NCBI RefSeq assembly: GCF_023091745.1
Contig: NW_026291481.1
Span: forward strand, 248,001-312,000
Source of the DNA: Budorcas taxicolor
Taxonomy: Eukaryota > Chordata > Mammalia > Artiodactyla > Bovidae
Length of the DNA stretch: 64,000 nt
Reading direction: 5' to 3'
Shown here: piece by piece, positions 23,831 through 34,451 of the stretch
Layout: each line of letters starts with the position of its first letter
Position numbering within the stretch: position 1 is the first letter of the stretch
Program-made: the position numbers and the translations under genes
The notes under the pieces: model-generated
What the model was told of the DNA's origin: nothing
The model's database searches: none
Seen by the model: only the letters and a program-made list of their open reading frames with translations

Positions 23831-26278
23831 TTGAGATGCGACGGGAACGCCGGGAACTCTTTCCCGACGAAGCAGGGAAAGGATCCCTCATCTCGAGCTA
23901 CGAGGCGGAAACGGGGCTCCTCTGGATGTGGGCGGGACCCTCGTGATTCCTCTCGAGTGGAGACGGCTAGGTCGGGGAACTTCTTGATTTGCACCAAGGG
24001 TGTGAAGGAGCCTTTCGAAGTTCCAGAGGTGAGGTGTGATCAGCCTCGAGACGCCTCAGCGGAAATCGGCCTTATCTCGCCTGGAGGGGAGAACCTCCTG
24101 GATTTTCTCGGGTTGCGGCAGGTCTTCTCGAGTTACGACGGGGACCTCAGGGACCCGCTCTGGTGGCCTCAGGAAAGGCCAGTCCCCATGCGAGTTGCTA
24201 GGGGACCTCTCGGGATTCCTCTCCCGTCCATGCCGGGGCCTCAGTCCTTGTGTGGATTCGGGGCCGGAACCTGAGGATTCCTCTCCAGTGTTGCCATCGA
24301 TCTTGGGGTGCTTCTGAGTCTCCCCAGGGGAGTCAGGCCTCGTCTCGAGTGGGGGCATGCACGTGCGCTTTCCTCCCGAGCTGCAGCAGTAGTGTCACGC
24401 TTCCTGTCACGTGGATCAAGGGATCTGTGGCTTTCCCTCGAGGCTGTCCCTCGAGGCTTTCCCACGAGGCTTTCCCACAGGGCTGTGCCACGTGCCACCT
24501 TGGTGTGAGTCGATCCTCGGCGTGAAAGACGAGCCGGTGAAGGGAAAAGAGGTTCCTCTGGAATGGACTGAGACATCTGGGGGACTCTTGGAATGGTGGC
24601 ACGACCCTGGAGTTCCTCTCGCCGTTCCTGTTGAGAGGGCCTCCTCTTGAGATGCGACGGGAACGCCGGGAACTCTTTCCCGACGAAGCAGGGAAAGGAT
24701 CCCTCATCTCGAGCTACGAGGCGGAAACGGGGCTCCTCTGGATGTGGGCGGGACCCTCGTGATTCCTCTCGAGTGGAGACGGGTATGTCGGGGAACTTCT
24801 TGATTTGCACCAAGGGTGTGAAGGAGCCTTTCGAAGTTCCAGAGGTGAGGTGTGATCAGCCTCGAGACGCCTCAGCGGAAATCGGCCTTATCTCGCCTGG
24901 AGGGGAGAACCTCCTGGATTTTCTCGAGTTGCGGCAGGTCTTCTCGAGTTACGATGGGGACCTCAGGGACCCGCTCTGGTGGCCTCAGGAAAGGCCAGTC
25001 CCCATGCGAGTTGCTAGGGGACCTCTCGGGATTCCTCTCCCGTCCATGCCGGGGCCTCAGTCCTTGTGTGGATTCGGGGCCGGAACCTGAGGATTCCTCT
25101 CCAGTGTTGCCATGGATCTTGGGGTGCTTCTGAGTCTCCCCAGGGGAGTCAGGCCTCGTCTCGAGTGGGGGCATGCACGTGTGCTTTCCTCCCGAGCTGC
25201 AGCAGTAGTGTCACGCTTCCTGTCACGTGGATCAAGGGATCTGTGGCTTTCCCTCGAGGCTGTCCCTCGAGGATTTCCCACGAGGCTTTCCCACAGGGCT
25301 GTGCCACGTGCCACCTTGGTGTGAGTCGATACTCGGCGTGAAAGACGAGCCGGTGAAGGGAAAAGAGGTTCCTCTGGAATGGACTGAGACATCTGGGGGA
25401 CTTTTGGAATGGTGGCACGACCCTGGAGTTCCTCTCGCCGTTCCTGTTGAGAGGGCCTCCTCTTGAGATGCGACGGGAACGCCGGGAACTCTTTCCCGAC
25501 GAAGCAGGGAAAGGATCCCTCATCTCGAGCTACGAGGCGGAAACGGGGCTCCTCTGGATGTGGGCGGGACCCTCGTGATTCCTCTCGAGTGGAGACGGGT
25601 ATGTCGGGGAACTTCTTGATTTACACCAAGGGTGTGAAGGACCCTTTCGAAGTTCCAGAGGTGAGGTGTGATCAGCCTCGAGACGCCTCAGCGGAAATGG
25701 GCCTCATCTCGCCTGGAGGGGAGAACCTCCTGGATTTTCTCGAGTTGGGGCAGGTCTTCTCGAGTTACGACGCGGACCTCAGGGACCCGCTCTGGTGGCC
25801 TCAGGAAAGGCCAGTCCCCATGCGAGTTGCTAGGGGACCTCTCGGGATTCCTCTCCCGTCCATGCCGGGGCCTCAGTCCTTGTGTGGAGTCGGGGCCGGA
25901 ACCTGAGGATTCCTCTCCAGTGTTGCCATGGATCTTGGGGTGCTTCTGAGTCTCCCCAGGGGAGTCAGGCCTCGTCTCGAGTGGGGGCATGCACGTGCGC
26001 TTTCCTCCCGAGCTGCAGCAGTAGTGTCACGCTTCCTGTCACGTGCATCAAGGGATCTGTGGCTTTCCCTCGAGGCTGTCCCTCGAGGCTTTCCCACGAG
26101 GCTTTCCCACAGGGCTGTGCCACGTGCCACCTTGGTGTGAGTCGATCCTCGGCGTGAAAGACGAGCCGGTGAAGGGAAAAGAGGTTCCTCTGGAATGGAC
26201 TGAGACATCTGGGGGACTCTTGGAATGGTGGCACGACCCTGGAGTTCCTCTCGCCGTTCCTGTTGAGAGGGCCTCCTC

Positions 26279-28726
26279 TTGAGATGCGACGGGAACGCCG
26301 GGAACTCTTTCCCGACGAAGCAGGGAAAGGATCCCTCATCTCGAGCTACGAGGCGGAAACGGGGCTCCTCTGGATGTGGGCGGGACCCTCGTGATTCCTC
26401 TCGAGTGGAGACGGGTATGTCGGGGAACTTCTTGATTTGCACCAAGGGTGTGAAGGAGCCTTTCGAAGTTCCAGAGGTGAGGTGTGATCAGCCTCGAGAC
26501 GCCTCTGCGGAAATCGGCCTTATCTCGCCTGGATGGGAGAACCTCCTGGATTTTCTCGAGTTGCGGCAGGTCTTCTCGAGTTACGACGGGGACCTCAGGG
26601 ACCCGCTCTGGTGGCCTCAGGAAAGGCCAGTCCCCATGCGAGTTGCTAGGGGACCTCTCGGGATTTCTCTCCCGTCCATGCCGGGGCCTCAGTCCTTGTG
26701 TGGAGTCGGGGCCGGAACCTGAGAATTCCTCTCCAATGTTGCCATGGATCTTGGGGTGCTTCTGAGTCTCCCCAGGGGAGTCAGGCCTCGTCTCGAGGTG
26801 GGGCATGCACGTGCGCTTTCCTCCCGAGCTGCAGCAGTAGTGTCACGCTTCCTGTCACGTGGATCAAGGGATCTGTGGCTTTCCCTCGAGGCTGTCCCTC
26901 GAGGCTTTCCCACGAGGCTTTCCCACAGGGCTGTGCCACGTGCCACCTTGGTGTGAGTCGATCCTCGGCGTGAAAGACGAGCCGGTGAAGGGAAAAGAGG
27001 TTCCTCTGGAATGGACTGAGACATCTGGGGGACTCTTGGAATGGTGGCACGACCCTGGAGTTCCTCTCGCCGTTCCTGTTGAGAGGGCCTCCTCTTGAGA
27101 TGCGACGGGAACGCCGGGAACTCTTTCCCGACGAAGCAGGGAAAGGATCCCTCATCTCGAGCTACGAGGCGGAAACGGGGCTCCTCTGGATGTGGGCGGG
27201 ACCCTCGTGATTCCTCTCGAGTGGAGACGGGTATGTCGGGGAACTTCTTGATTTGCACCAAGGGTGTGAAGGAGCCTTTCGAAGTTCCAGAGGTGAGGTG
27301 TGATCAGCCTCGAGACGCCTCAGCGGAAATGGGCCTCATCTCGCCTGGAGGGGAGAACCTCCTGGATTTTCTCGAGTTGCGGCAGGTCTTCTCGAGTTAC
27401 GACGCGGACCTCAGGGACCCGCTCTGGTGGCCTCAGGAAAGGCCAGTCCCCATGCGAGTTGCTAGGGGACCTCTCGGGATTCCTCTCCCGTCCATGCCGG
27501 GGCCTCAGTCCTTGTGTGGAGTCGGGGCCGGAACCTGAGGTTACCTCTCCAGTGTTGCCATGGATCTTGGGGTGCTTCTGAGTCTCCCCAGGGGAGTCAG
27601 GCCTCGTCTCGTGTGGGGGCATGCACGTGCGCTTTCCTCCCGAGCTGCAGCAGTAGTGTCACGCTTCCTGTCACGTGCATCAAGGGATCTGTGGCTTTCC
27701 CTCGAGGCTGTCCCTCGAGGCTTTCCCACGAGGCTTTCCCACAGGGCTGTGCCACGTGCCACCTTGGTGTGAGTCGATCCTCGGCGTGAAAGACGAGCCG
27801 GTGAAGGGAAAAGAGGTTCCTCTGGAATGGACTGAGACATCTGGGGGACTCTTGGAATGGTGGCACGACCCTGGAGTTCCTCTCGCCGTTCCTGTTGAGA
27901 GGGCCTCCTCTTGAGATGCGACGGGAACGCCGGGAACTCTTTCCCGACGAAGCAGGGAAAGGATCCCTCATCTCGAGCTACGAGGCGGAAACGGGGCTCC
28001 TCTGGATGTGGGCGGGACCCTCGTGATTCCTCTCGAGTGGAGACGGGTATGTCGGGGAACTTCTTGATTTGCACCAAGGGTGTGAAGGAGCCTTTCGAAG
28101 TTCCAGAGGTGAGGTGTGATCAGCCTCGAGACGCCTCAGCGGAAATCGGCCTTATCTCGCCTGGAGGGGAGAACCTCCTGGATTTTCTCGAGTTGCGGCA
28201 GGTCTTCTCGAGTTACGACGGGGACCTCAGGGACCCGCTCTGGTGGCCTCAGGAAAGGCCAGTCCCCATGCGAGTTGCTAGGGGACCTCTCGGGATTTCT
28301 CTCCCGTCCATGCCGGGGCCTCAGTCCTTGTGTGGAGTCGGGGCCGGAACCTGAGAATTCCTCTCCAGTGTTGCCATGGATCTTGGGGTGCTTCTGAGTC
28401 TCCCCAGGGGAGTCAGGCCTCGTCTCGAGGTGGGGCATGCACGTGCGCTTTCCTCCCGAGCTGCAGCAGTAGTGTCACGCTTCCTGTCACGTGGATCAAG
28501 GGATCTGTGGCTTTCCCTCGAGGCTGTCCCTCGAGGCTTTCCCACGAGGCTTTCCCACAGGGCTGTGCCACGTGCCACCTTGGTGTGAGTCGATCCTCGG
28601 CGTGAAAGACGAGCCGGTGAAGGGAAAAGAGGTTCCTCTGGAATTGACTGAGACATCTGGGGGACTCTTGGAATGGTGGCACGACCCTGGAGTTCCTCTC
28701 GCCGTTCCTGTTGAGAGGGCCTCCTC
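26279..28726 (+). repeat. Dimeric spacing in domain B1 (monomers 26279 and 27911)
   Basis: The monomers at 26279 and 27911, 1632 bp apart, share aaatcggcctta, gggatttctctccc, ctgagaattcctc and ctcgaggtggggc. The third creates EcoRI GAATTC at 26723 and 28355. The monomer between (27095) is of a different type, with gacgcggacc and ctgaggttacc. The pattern is A-B-A at the dimer period. Confidence 0.8.
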
Positions 28727-31700
28727 TTGAGATGCGACGGGAACGCCGGGAACTCTTTCCCGACGAAGCAGGGAAAGGATCCCTCATCTCGAGCTACGAG
28801 GCGGAAACGGGGCTCCTCTGGATGTGGGCGGGACCCTCGTGATTCCTCTCGAGTGGAGACGGGTATGTCGGGGAACTTCTTGATTTGCACCAAGGGTGTG
28901 AAGGAGCCTTTCGAAGTTCCAGAGGTGAGGTGTGATCAGCCTCGAGACGCCTCAGCGGAAATGGGCCTCATCTCGCCTGGAGGGGAGAACCTCCTGGATT
29001 TTCTCGAGTTGCGGCAGGTCTTCTCGAGTTACGACGGGGACCTCAGGGACCCGCTCTGGTGGCCTCAGGAAAGGCCAGTCCCCATGCGAGTTGCTAGGGG
29101 ATCTCTCGGGATTCCTCTCCCGTCCATGCCGGGGCCTCAGTCCTTGTGTGGAGTCGGGGCCGGAACCTGAGGATTCCTCTCCAGTGTTGCCATGGATCTT
29201 GGGGTGCTTCTGAGTCTCCCCAGGGGAGTCAGGCCTCGTCTCGAGTGGGGGCATGCACGTGCGCTTTCCTCCCGAGCTGCAGCAGTAGTGTCACGCTTCC
29301 TGTCACGTGGATCAAGGGATCTGTGGCTTTCCCTCGAGGCTGTCCCTCGAGGCTTTCCCACGAGGCTTTCCCACAGGGCTGTGCCACGTGCCACCTTGGT
29401 GTGAGTCGATCCTCGGCGTGAAAGACGAGCCGGTGAAGGGAAAAGAGGTTCCTCTGGAATGGACTGAGACATCTGGGGGACTCTTGGAATGGTGGCACGA
29501 CCCTGGAGTTCCTCTCGCCGTTCCTGTAGAGAGGGCCTCCTCTTGAGAGGCGACGGGAACGCCGGGAACTCTTTCCCGACGAAGCAGGGAAAGGATCCCT
29601 CATCTCGAGCTACGAGGCGGAAACAGGGCTCCTCTGGATGTGGGCGGGACCCTCGTGATTCCTCTCGAGTGGAGACGGGTATGTCGGGGAACTTCTTGAT
29701 TTACACCAAGGGTGTGAATGAGCCTTTCGAAGTTCCAGAGGTGAGGTGTGATCAGCCTCGAGACGCCTCAGCGGAAATGGGCCTCATCTCGCCTGGAGGG
29801 GAGAACCTCCTGGATTTTCTCGAGTTGCGGCAGGTCTTCTCGAGTTACGACGGGGACCTCAGGGACCCGCTCTGGTGGCCTCAGGAAAGGCCAGTCCCCA
29901 TGCGAGTTGCTAGGGGACCTCTCGGGATTCCTCTCCCGTCCATGCCGGGGCCTCAGTCCTTGTGTGGAGTCGGGGCCGGAACCTGAGGATTCCTCTCCAG
30001 TGTTGCCATGGATCTTGGGGTGCTTCTGAGTCTCCCCAGGGGAGTCAGGCCTCGTCTCGAGTGGGGGCATGCACGTGCGCTTTCCTCCCGAGCTGCAGCA
30101 GTAGTGTCACGCTTCCTGTCACGTGGATCAAGGGATCTGTGGCTTTCCCTCGAGGCTGTCCCTCGAGGCTTTCCCACGAGGCTTTCCCACAGGGCTGTGC
30201 CACGTGCCACCTTGGTGTGAGTCGATCCTCGGCGTGAAAGACGAGCCGGTGAAGGGAAAAGAGGTTCCTCTGCAATGGACTGAGACATCTGGGGGACTCT
30301 TGGAATGGTGGCACGACCCTGGAGTTCCTCTCGCCGTTCCTGTTGAGAGGGCCTCCTCTTGAGATGCGACGGGAACGCCGGGAACTCTTTCCCGACGAAG
30401 CAGGGAAAGGATCCCTCATCTCGAGCTACGAGGCGGAAACGGGGCTCCTCTGGATGTGGGCGGGACCCTCGTGATTCCTCTCGAGTTGAGACGGGTAGGT
30501 CGGGGAACTTCTGGATTTGCACCAAGGGTGTGAAGGAGCCTTTCGAAGTTCCAGAGGTGAGGTGTGATCAGCCTCGAGACGCCTCAGCGGAAATGGGCCT
30601 CATCTCGCCTGGAGGGGAGAACCTCCTGGATTTTCTCGAGTTGCGGCAGGTCTTCTCGAGTTACGACGGGGACCTCAGGGACCCGCTCTGGTGGCCTCAG
30701 GAAAGGCAAGTCCCCATGCGAGTTGCTAGGGGACCTCTCGGGATTCCTCTCCCGTCCATGCCGGGGCCTCAGTCCTTGTGTGGAGTCGGGGCCGGAACCT
30801 GAGGATTCCTCTCCAGTGTTGCCATGGATCTTGGGGTGCTTCTGAGTCTCCCCAGGGGAGTCAGGCCTCGTCTCGAGTGGGGGCATGCACGTGCGCTTTC
30901 CTCCCGAGCTGCAGCAGTAGTGTCACGCTTCCTGTCACGTGGATCAAGGGATCTGTGGCTTTCCCTCGAGGCTGTCCCTCGAGGCTTTCACACGAGGCTT
31001 TCCCACAGGGCTGTGCCACGTGCCACCTTGGTGTGAGTCGATCCTCGGCGTGAAAGACGAGCCGGTGAAGGGAAAAGAGGTTCCTCTGGAATGGACTGAG
31101 ACATCTGGGGGACTCTTGGAATGGTGGCACGACCCTGGAGTTCCTCTCGCCGTTCCTGTTGAGAGGGCCTCCTCTTGAGATGCGACGGGAACGCTGGGAA
31201 CTCTTTCCCGACGAAGCAGGGAAAGGATCCCTCATCTCGAGCTACGAGGCGGAAACGGGGCTCCTCTGGATGTGGGCGGGACCCTCGTGATTCCTCTCGA
31301 GTGGAGACGGGTATGTCGGGGAACTTCTTGATTTGCACCAAGGGTGTGAAGGAGCCTTTCGAAGTTCCAGAGGTGAGGTGTGATCAGCCTCGAGACGCCT
31401 CAGCGGAAATCAGCCTTATCTCGCCTGGAAGGGAGAACCTCCTGGATTTTCTCGAGTTGCGGCAGGTCTTCTCGAGTTACGACGGGGACCTCAGGGACCC
31501 GCTCTGGTGGCCTCAGGAAAGGCCAGTCCCCATGCGAGTTGCTAGGGGACCTCTCGGGATTCCTCTCCCGTCCATGCCGGGGCCTCAGTCCTTGTGTGGA
31601 GTCGGGGCCGGAACCTGAGGATTCCTCTCCAGTGTTGCCATGGATCTTGGGGTGCTTCTGAGTCTCCCCAGGGGAGTCAGGCCTCATCTCGTGTGGGGGC

Positions 31701-32590
31701 ATGCACGTGCGCTTTCCTCCCGAGCTGCAGCAGTAGTGTCACGCTTCCTGTCACGTGGATCAAGGAATCTGTGGCTTTCCCTCGAGGCTGTCCCTCGAGG
31801 CTTTCCCACGAGGCTTTCCCACAGGGCTGTGCCAAGTGCCACCTTGGTGTGAGTCGATCCTCTGCGTGAAAGACGAGCTGGTGAAGGGAAAAGAGGTTCC
31901 TCTGGAATGGACTGAGACATTTGGGGGACTCTTGGAATGGTGGCACGACCCTGGAGTTCCTCTCGCCGTTCCTGTTGAGAGGGCCTCCTCTTGAGATGCG
32001 ACGGGAACGCCGGGAACTCTTTCCCGACGAAGCAGGGAAAGGATCCCTCATCTCGAGCTACGAGGCGGAAACGGGGCTCCTCTGGATGTGGGCGGGACCC
32101 TCGTGATTCCTCTCGAGTGGAGACGGGTATGTCGGGGAACTTCTTGATTTGCACCAAGGGTGTGAAGGAGCCTTTCGAAGTTCCAGAGGTGAGGTGTGAT
32201 CAGCCTCGAGACGCCTCAGCGGAAAGGGGTCTCATCTCGCCTGGAGGGGAGAACCTCCTGGATTTTCTCGAGTTGCGGCAGGTCTTCTCGAGTTACGACG
32301 GGGACCTCAGGGACCCGCTCTGGTGGCCTCAGGAAAGGCCAGTCCCCATGCGAGTTGCTAGGGGACCTCTCGGGATTCCTCTCCCGTCCATGCCGGGGCC
32401 TCAGTCCTTGTGTGGAGTCGGGGCCGGAACCTGAGGATTCCTCTCCAGTGTTGCCATGGATCTTGGGGTGCTTCTGAGTCTCCCCAGGGGAGTCAGGCCT
32501 CGTCTCGAGTGGGGGCATGCACGTGCGCTTTCCTCCCGAGCTGCAGCAGTAGTGTCACGCTTCCTGTCACGTGGATCAAGGGATCTGTGG

Positions 32591-32655
32591 CTTTTCCTCC
32601 AGCCTGTCCCTCGAGGCTTTCCCACGAGGCTTTCCCACGAGGCTTTCCCACAGGG
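32591..32655 (+). repeat. 13 bp micro-tandem expanded to five units
   Basis: In the monomer at 31991-32819 the block reads cttttcctccagc, ctgtccctcgagg, ctttcccacgagg, ctttcccacgagg, ctttcccacaggg. The ctttcccacgagg unit is doubled and the first unit is degenerate. The monomer is 829 bp, exactly 13 more than 816. It is the reciprocal product of the contraction at 9756-9794. Confidence 0.95.
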
Positions 32656-32819
32656 CTGTGCCACGTGCCACCTTGGTGTGAGTCGATCCTCGGCGTGAAA
32701 GACGAGCCGGTGAAGGGAAAAGAGGTTCCTCTGGAATGGACTGAGACATCTGGGGGACTCTTGGAATGGTGGCACGACCCTGGAGTTCCTCTCGCCGTTC
32801 CTGTTGAGAGGGCCTCCTC

Positions 32820-34451
32820 TTGAGATGCGACGGGAACGCCGGGAACTCTTTCCCGACGAAGCAGGAAAAGGATCCCTCATCTCGAGCTACGAGGCGGAAA
32901 CGGGGCTCCTCTGGATGTGGGCGGGACCCTCGTGATTCCTCTCGAGTGGAGACGGGTATGTCGGGGAACTTCTTGATTTACACCAAGGGTGTGAAGGAGC
33001 CTTTCGAAGTTCCAGAGGTGAGGTGTGATCAGCCTCGAGACGCCTCAGCGGAAATGGGCCTCATCTCGCCTGGAGGGGAGAACCTCCTGGATTTTCTCGA
33101 GTTGCGGCAGGTCTTCTCGAGTTACGACGGGGACCTCAGGGACCCGCTCTGGTGGCCTCAGGAAAGGCCAGTCCCCATGCGAGTTGCTAGGGGACCTCTC
33201 GGGATTCCTCTCCCGTCCATGCCGGGGCCTCAGTCCTTGTGTGGAGTCGGGGCCGGAACCAGAGGATTCCTCTCCAGTGTTGCCATGGATCTTGGGGTGC
33301 TTCTGAGTCTCCCCAGGGGAGTCAGGCCTCGTCTCGAGTGGGGGCATGCACGTGCGCTTTCCTCCCGAGCTGCAGCAGTAGTGTCACGCTTCCTGTCACG
33401 TGCATCAAGGGATCTGTGGCTTTCCCTCGAGGCTGTCCCTCGAGGCTTTCCCACGAGGCTTTGCCACAGGGCTGTGCCAAGTGCCACCTTGGTGTGAGTC
33501 GATCCTCGGCGTGAAAGACGAGCCGGTGAAGGGAAAAGAGGTTCCTCTGGAATGGACTGAGACATCTGGGGGACTCTTGGAATGGTGGCACGACCCTGGA
33601 GTTCCTCTCGCCGTTCCTGTTGAGAGGGCCTCCTCTTGAGATGCGACGGGAACGCCGGGAACTCTTTCCCGACGAAGCAGGGAAAGGATCCCTCATCTCG
33701 AGCTACGAGGCGGAAACGGGGCTCCTCTGGATGTGGGCGGGACCCTCGTGATTCCTCTCGAGGGGAGACGGGTATGTCGGGGAACTTCTTGATTTGCACC
33801 AAGGGTGTGAAGGAGCCTTTCGAAGTTCCAGAGGTGAGGTGTGATCAGCCTCGAGACGCCTCAGCGGAAATGGGCCTCATCTCGCCTGGAGGGGAGAACC
33901 TCCTGGATTTTCTCGAGTTGCGGCAGGTCTTCTCGAGTTACGACGGGGACCTCAGGGACTCGCTCTGGTGGCCTCAGGAAAGGCCAGTCCCCATGCGAGT
34001 TGCTAGGGGACCTCTCGGGATTCCTCTCCCGTCCATGCCGGGGCCTCAGTCCTTGTGTGGAGTCGGGGCCGGAACCTGAGGATTCCTCTCCAGTGTTGCC
34101 ATGGATCTTGGGGTGCTTCTGAGTCTCCCCAGGGGAGTCAGGCCTCGTCTCGAGTGGGGGCATGCACGTGCTCTTTCCTCCCGAGCTGCAGCAGTAGTGT
34201 CACGCTTCCTGTCACGTGGATCAAGGGATCTGTGGCTTTCCCTCGAGGCTGTCCCTCGAGGATTTCCCACGAGGCTTTCCCACAGGGCTGTGCCACGTGC
34301 CACCTTGGTGTGAGTCGATCCTCGGCGTGAAAGACGAGCCGGTGAAGGGAAAAGAGGTTCCTCTGGAATGGACTGAGACATCTGGGGGACTCTTGGAATG
34401 GTGGCACGACCCTGGAGTTCCTCTCGCCGTTCCTGTTGAGAAGGCCTCCTC
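32820..34451 (+). repeat. Two-monomer haplotype also found at 62194-63825
   Basis: The monomer at 32820 carries cacgtgcatc, gaggctttgccac and gccaagtgcc. The following monomer (33636) carries gggtatgtcg, aaggagcc and ggactcgctctgg. The same ordered combination occurs in the monomers at 62194 and 63010. The monomer at 32820 also has a private aaccagagg instead of aacctgagg near 33260, which removes a TGA that closes one frame in almost all other copies. Confidence 0.7.

Larger units (their letters stand above)
13223..28726 (+). repeat. Domain B1: 19 monomers with alternating aaatcggcctta variants
   Basis: Monomer starts: 13223, 14039, 14855, 15671, 16487, 17303, 18119, 18935, 19751, 20567, 21383, 22199, 23015, 23831, 24647, 25463, 26279, 27095 and 27911; every one is 816 bp. 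Most carry G at offset +179 (aaggagcc). The two-base haplotype at +236/+242 (aaatcggcctta instead of aaatgggcctca) occurs in the monomers at 13223, 14039, 15671, 18119, 19751, 22199, 23831, 24647, 26279 and 27911. Offset +583 alternates between cacgtggatc and cacgtgcatc. This domain contains the 4080 bp higher-order repeat. Confidence 0.8.

Noticed and set aside
32820..33497. 225-codon open frame as a possible novel gene
   Set aside because: It exists only because one TGA became AGA in a single monomer; the rest of the frame is ordinary satellite.
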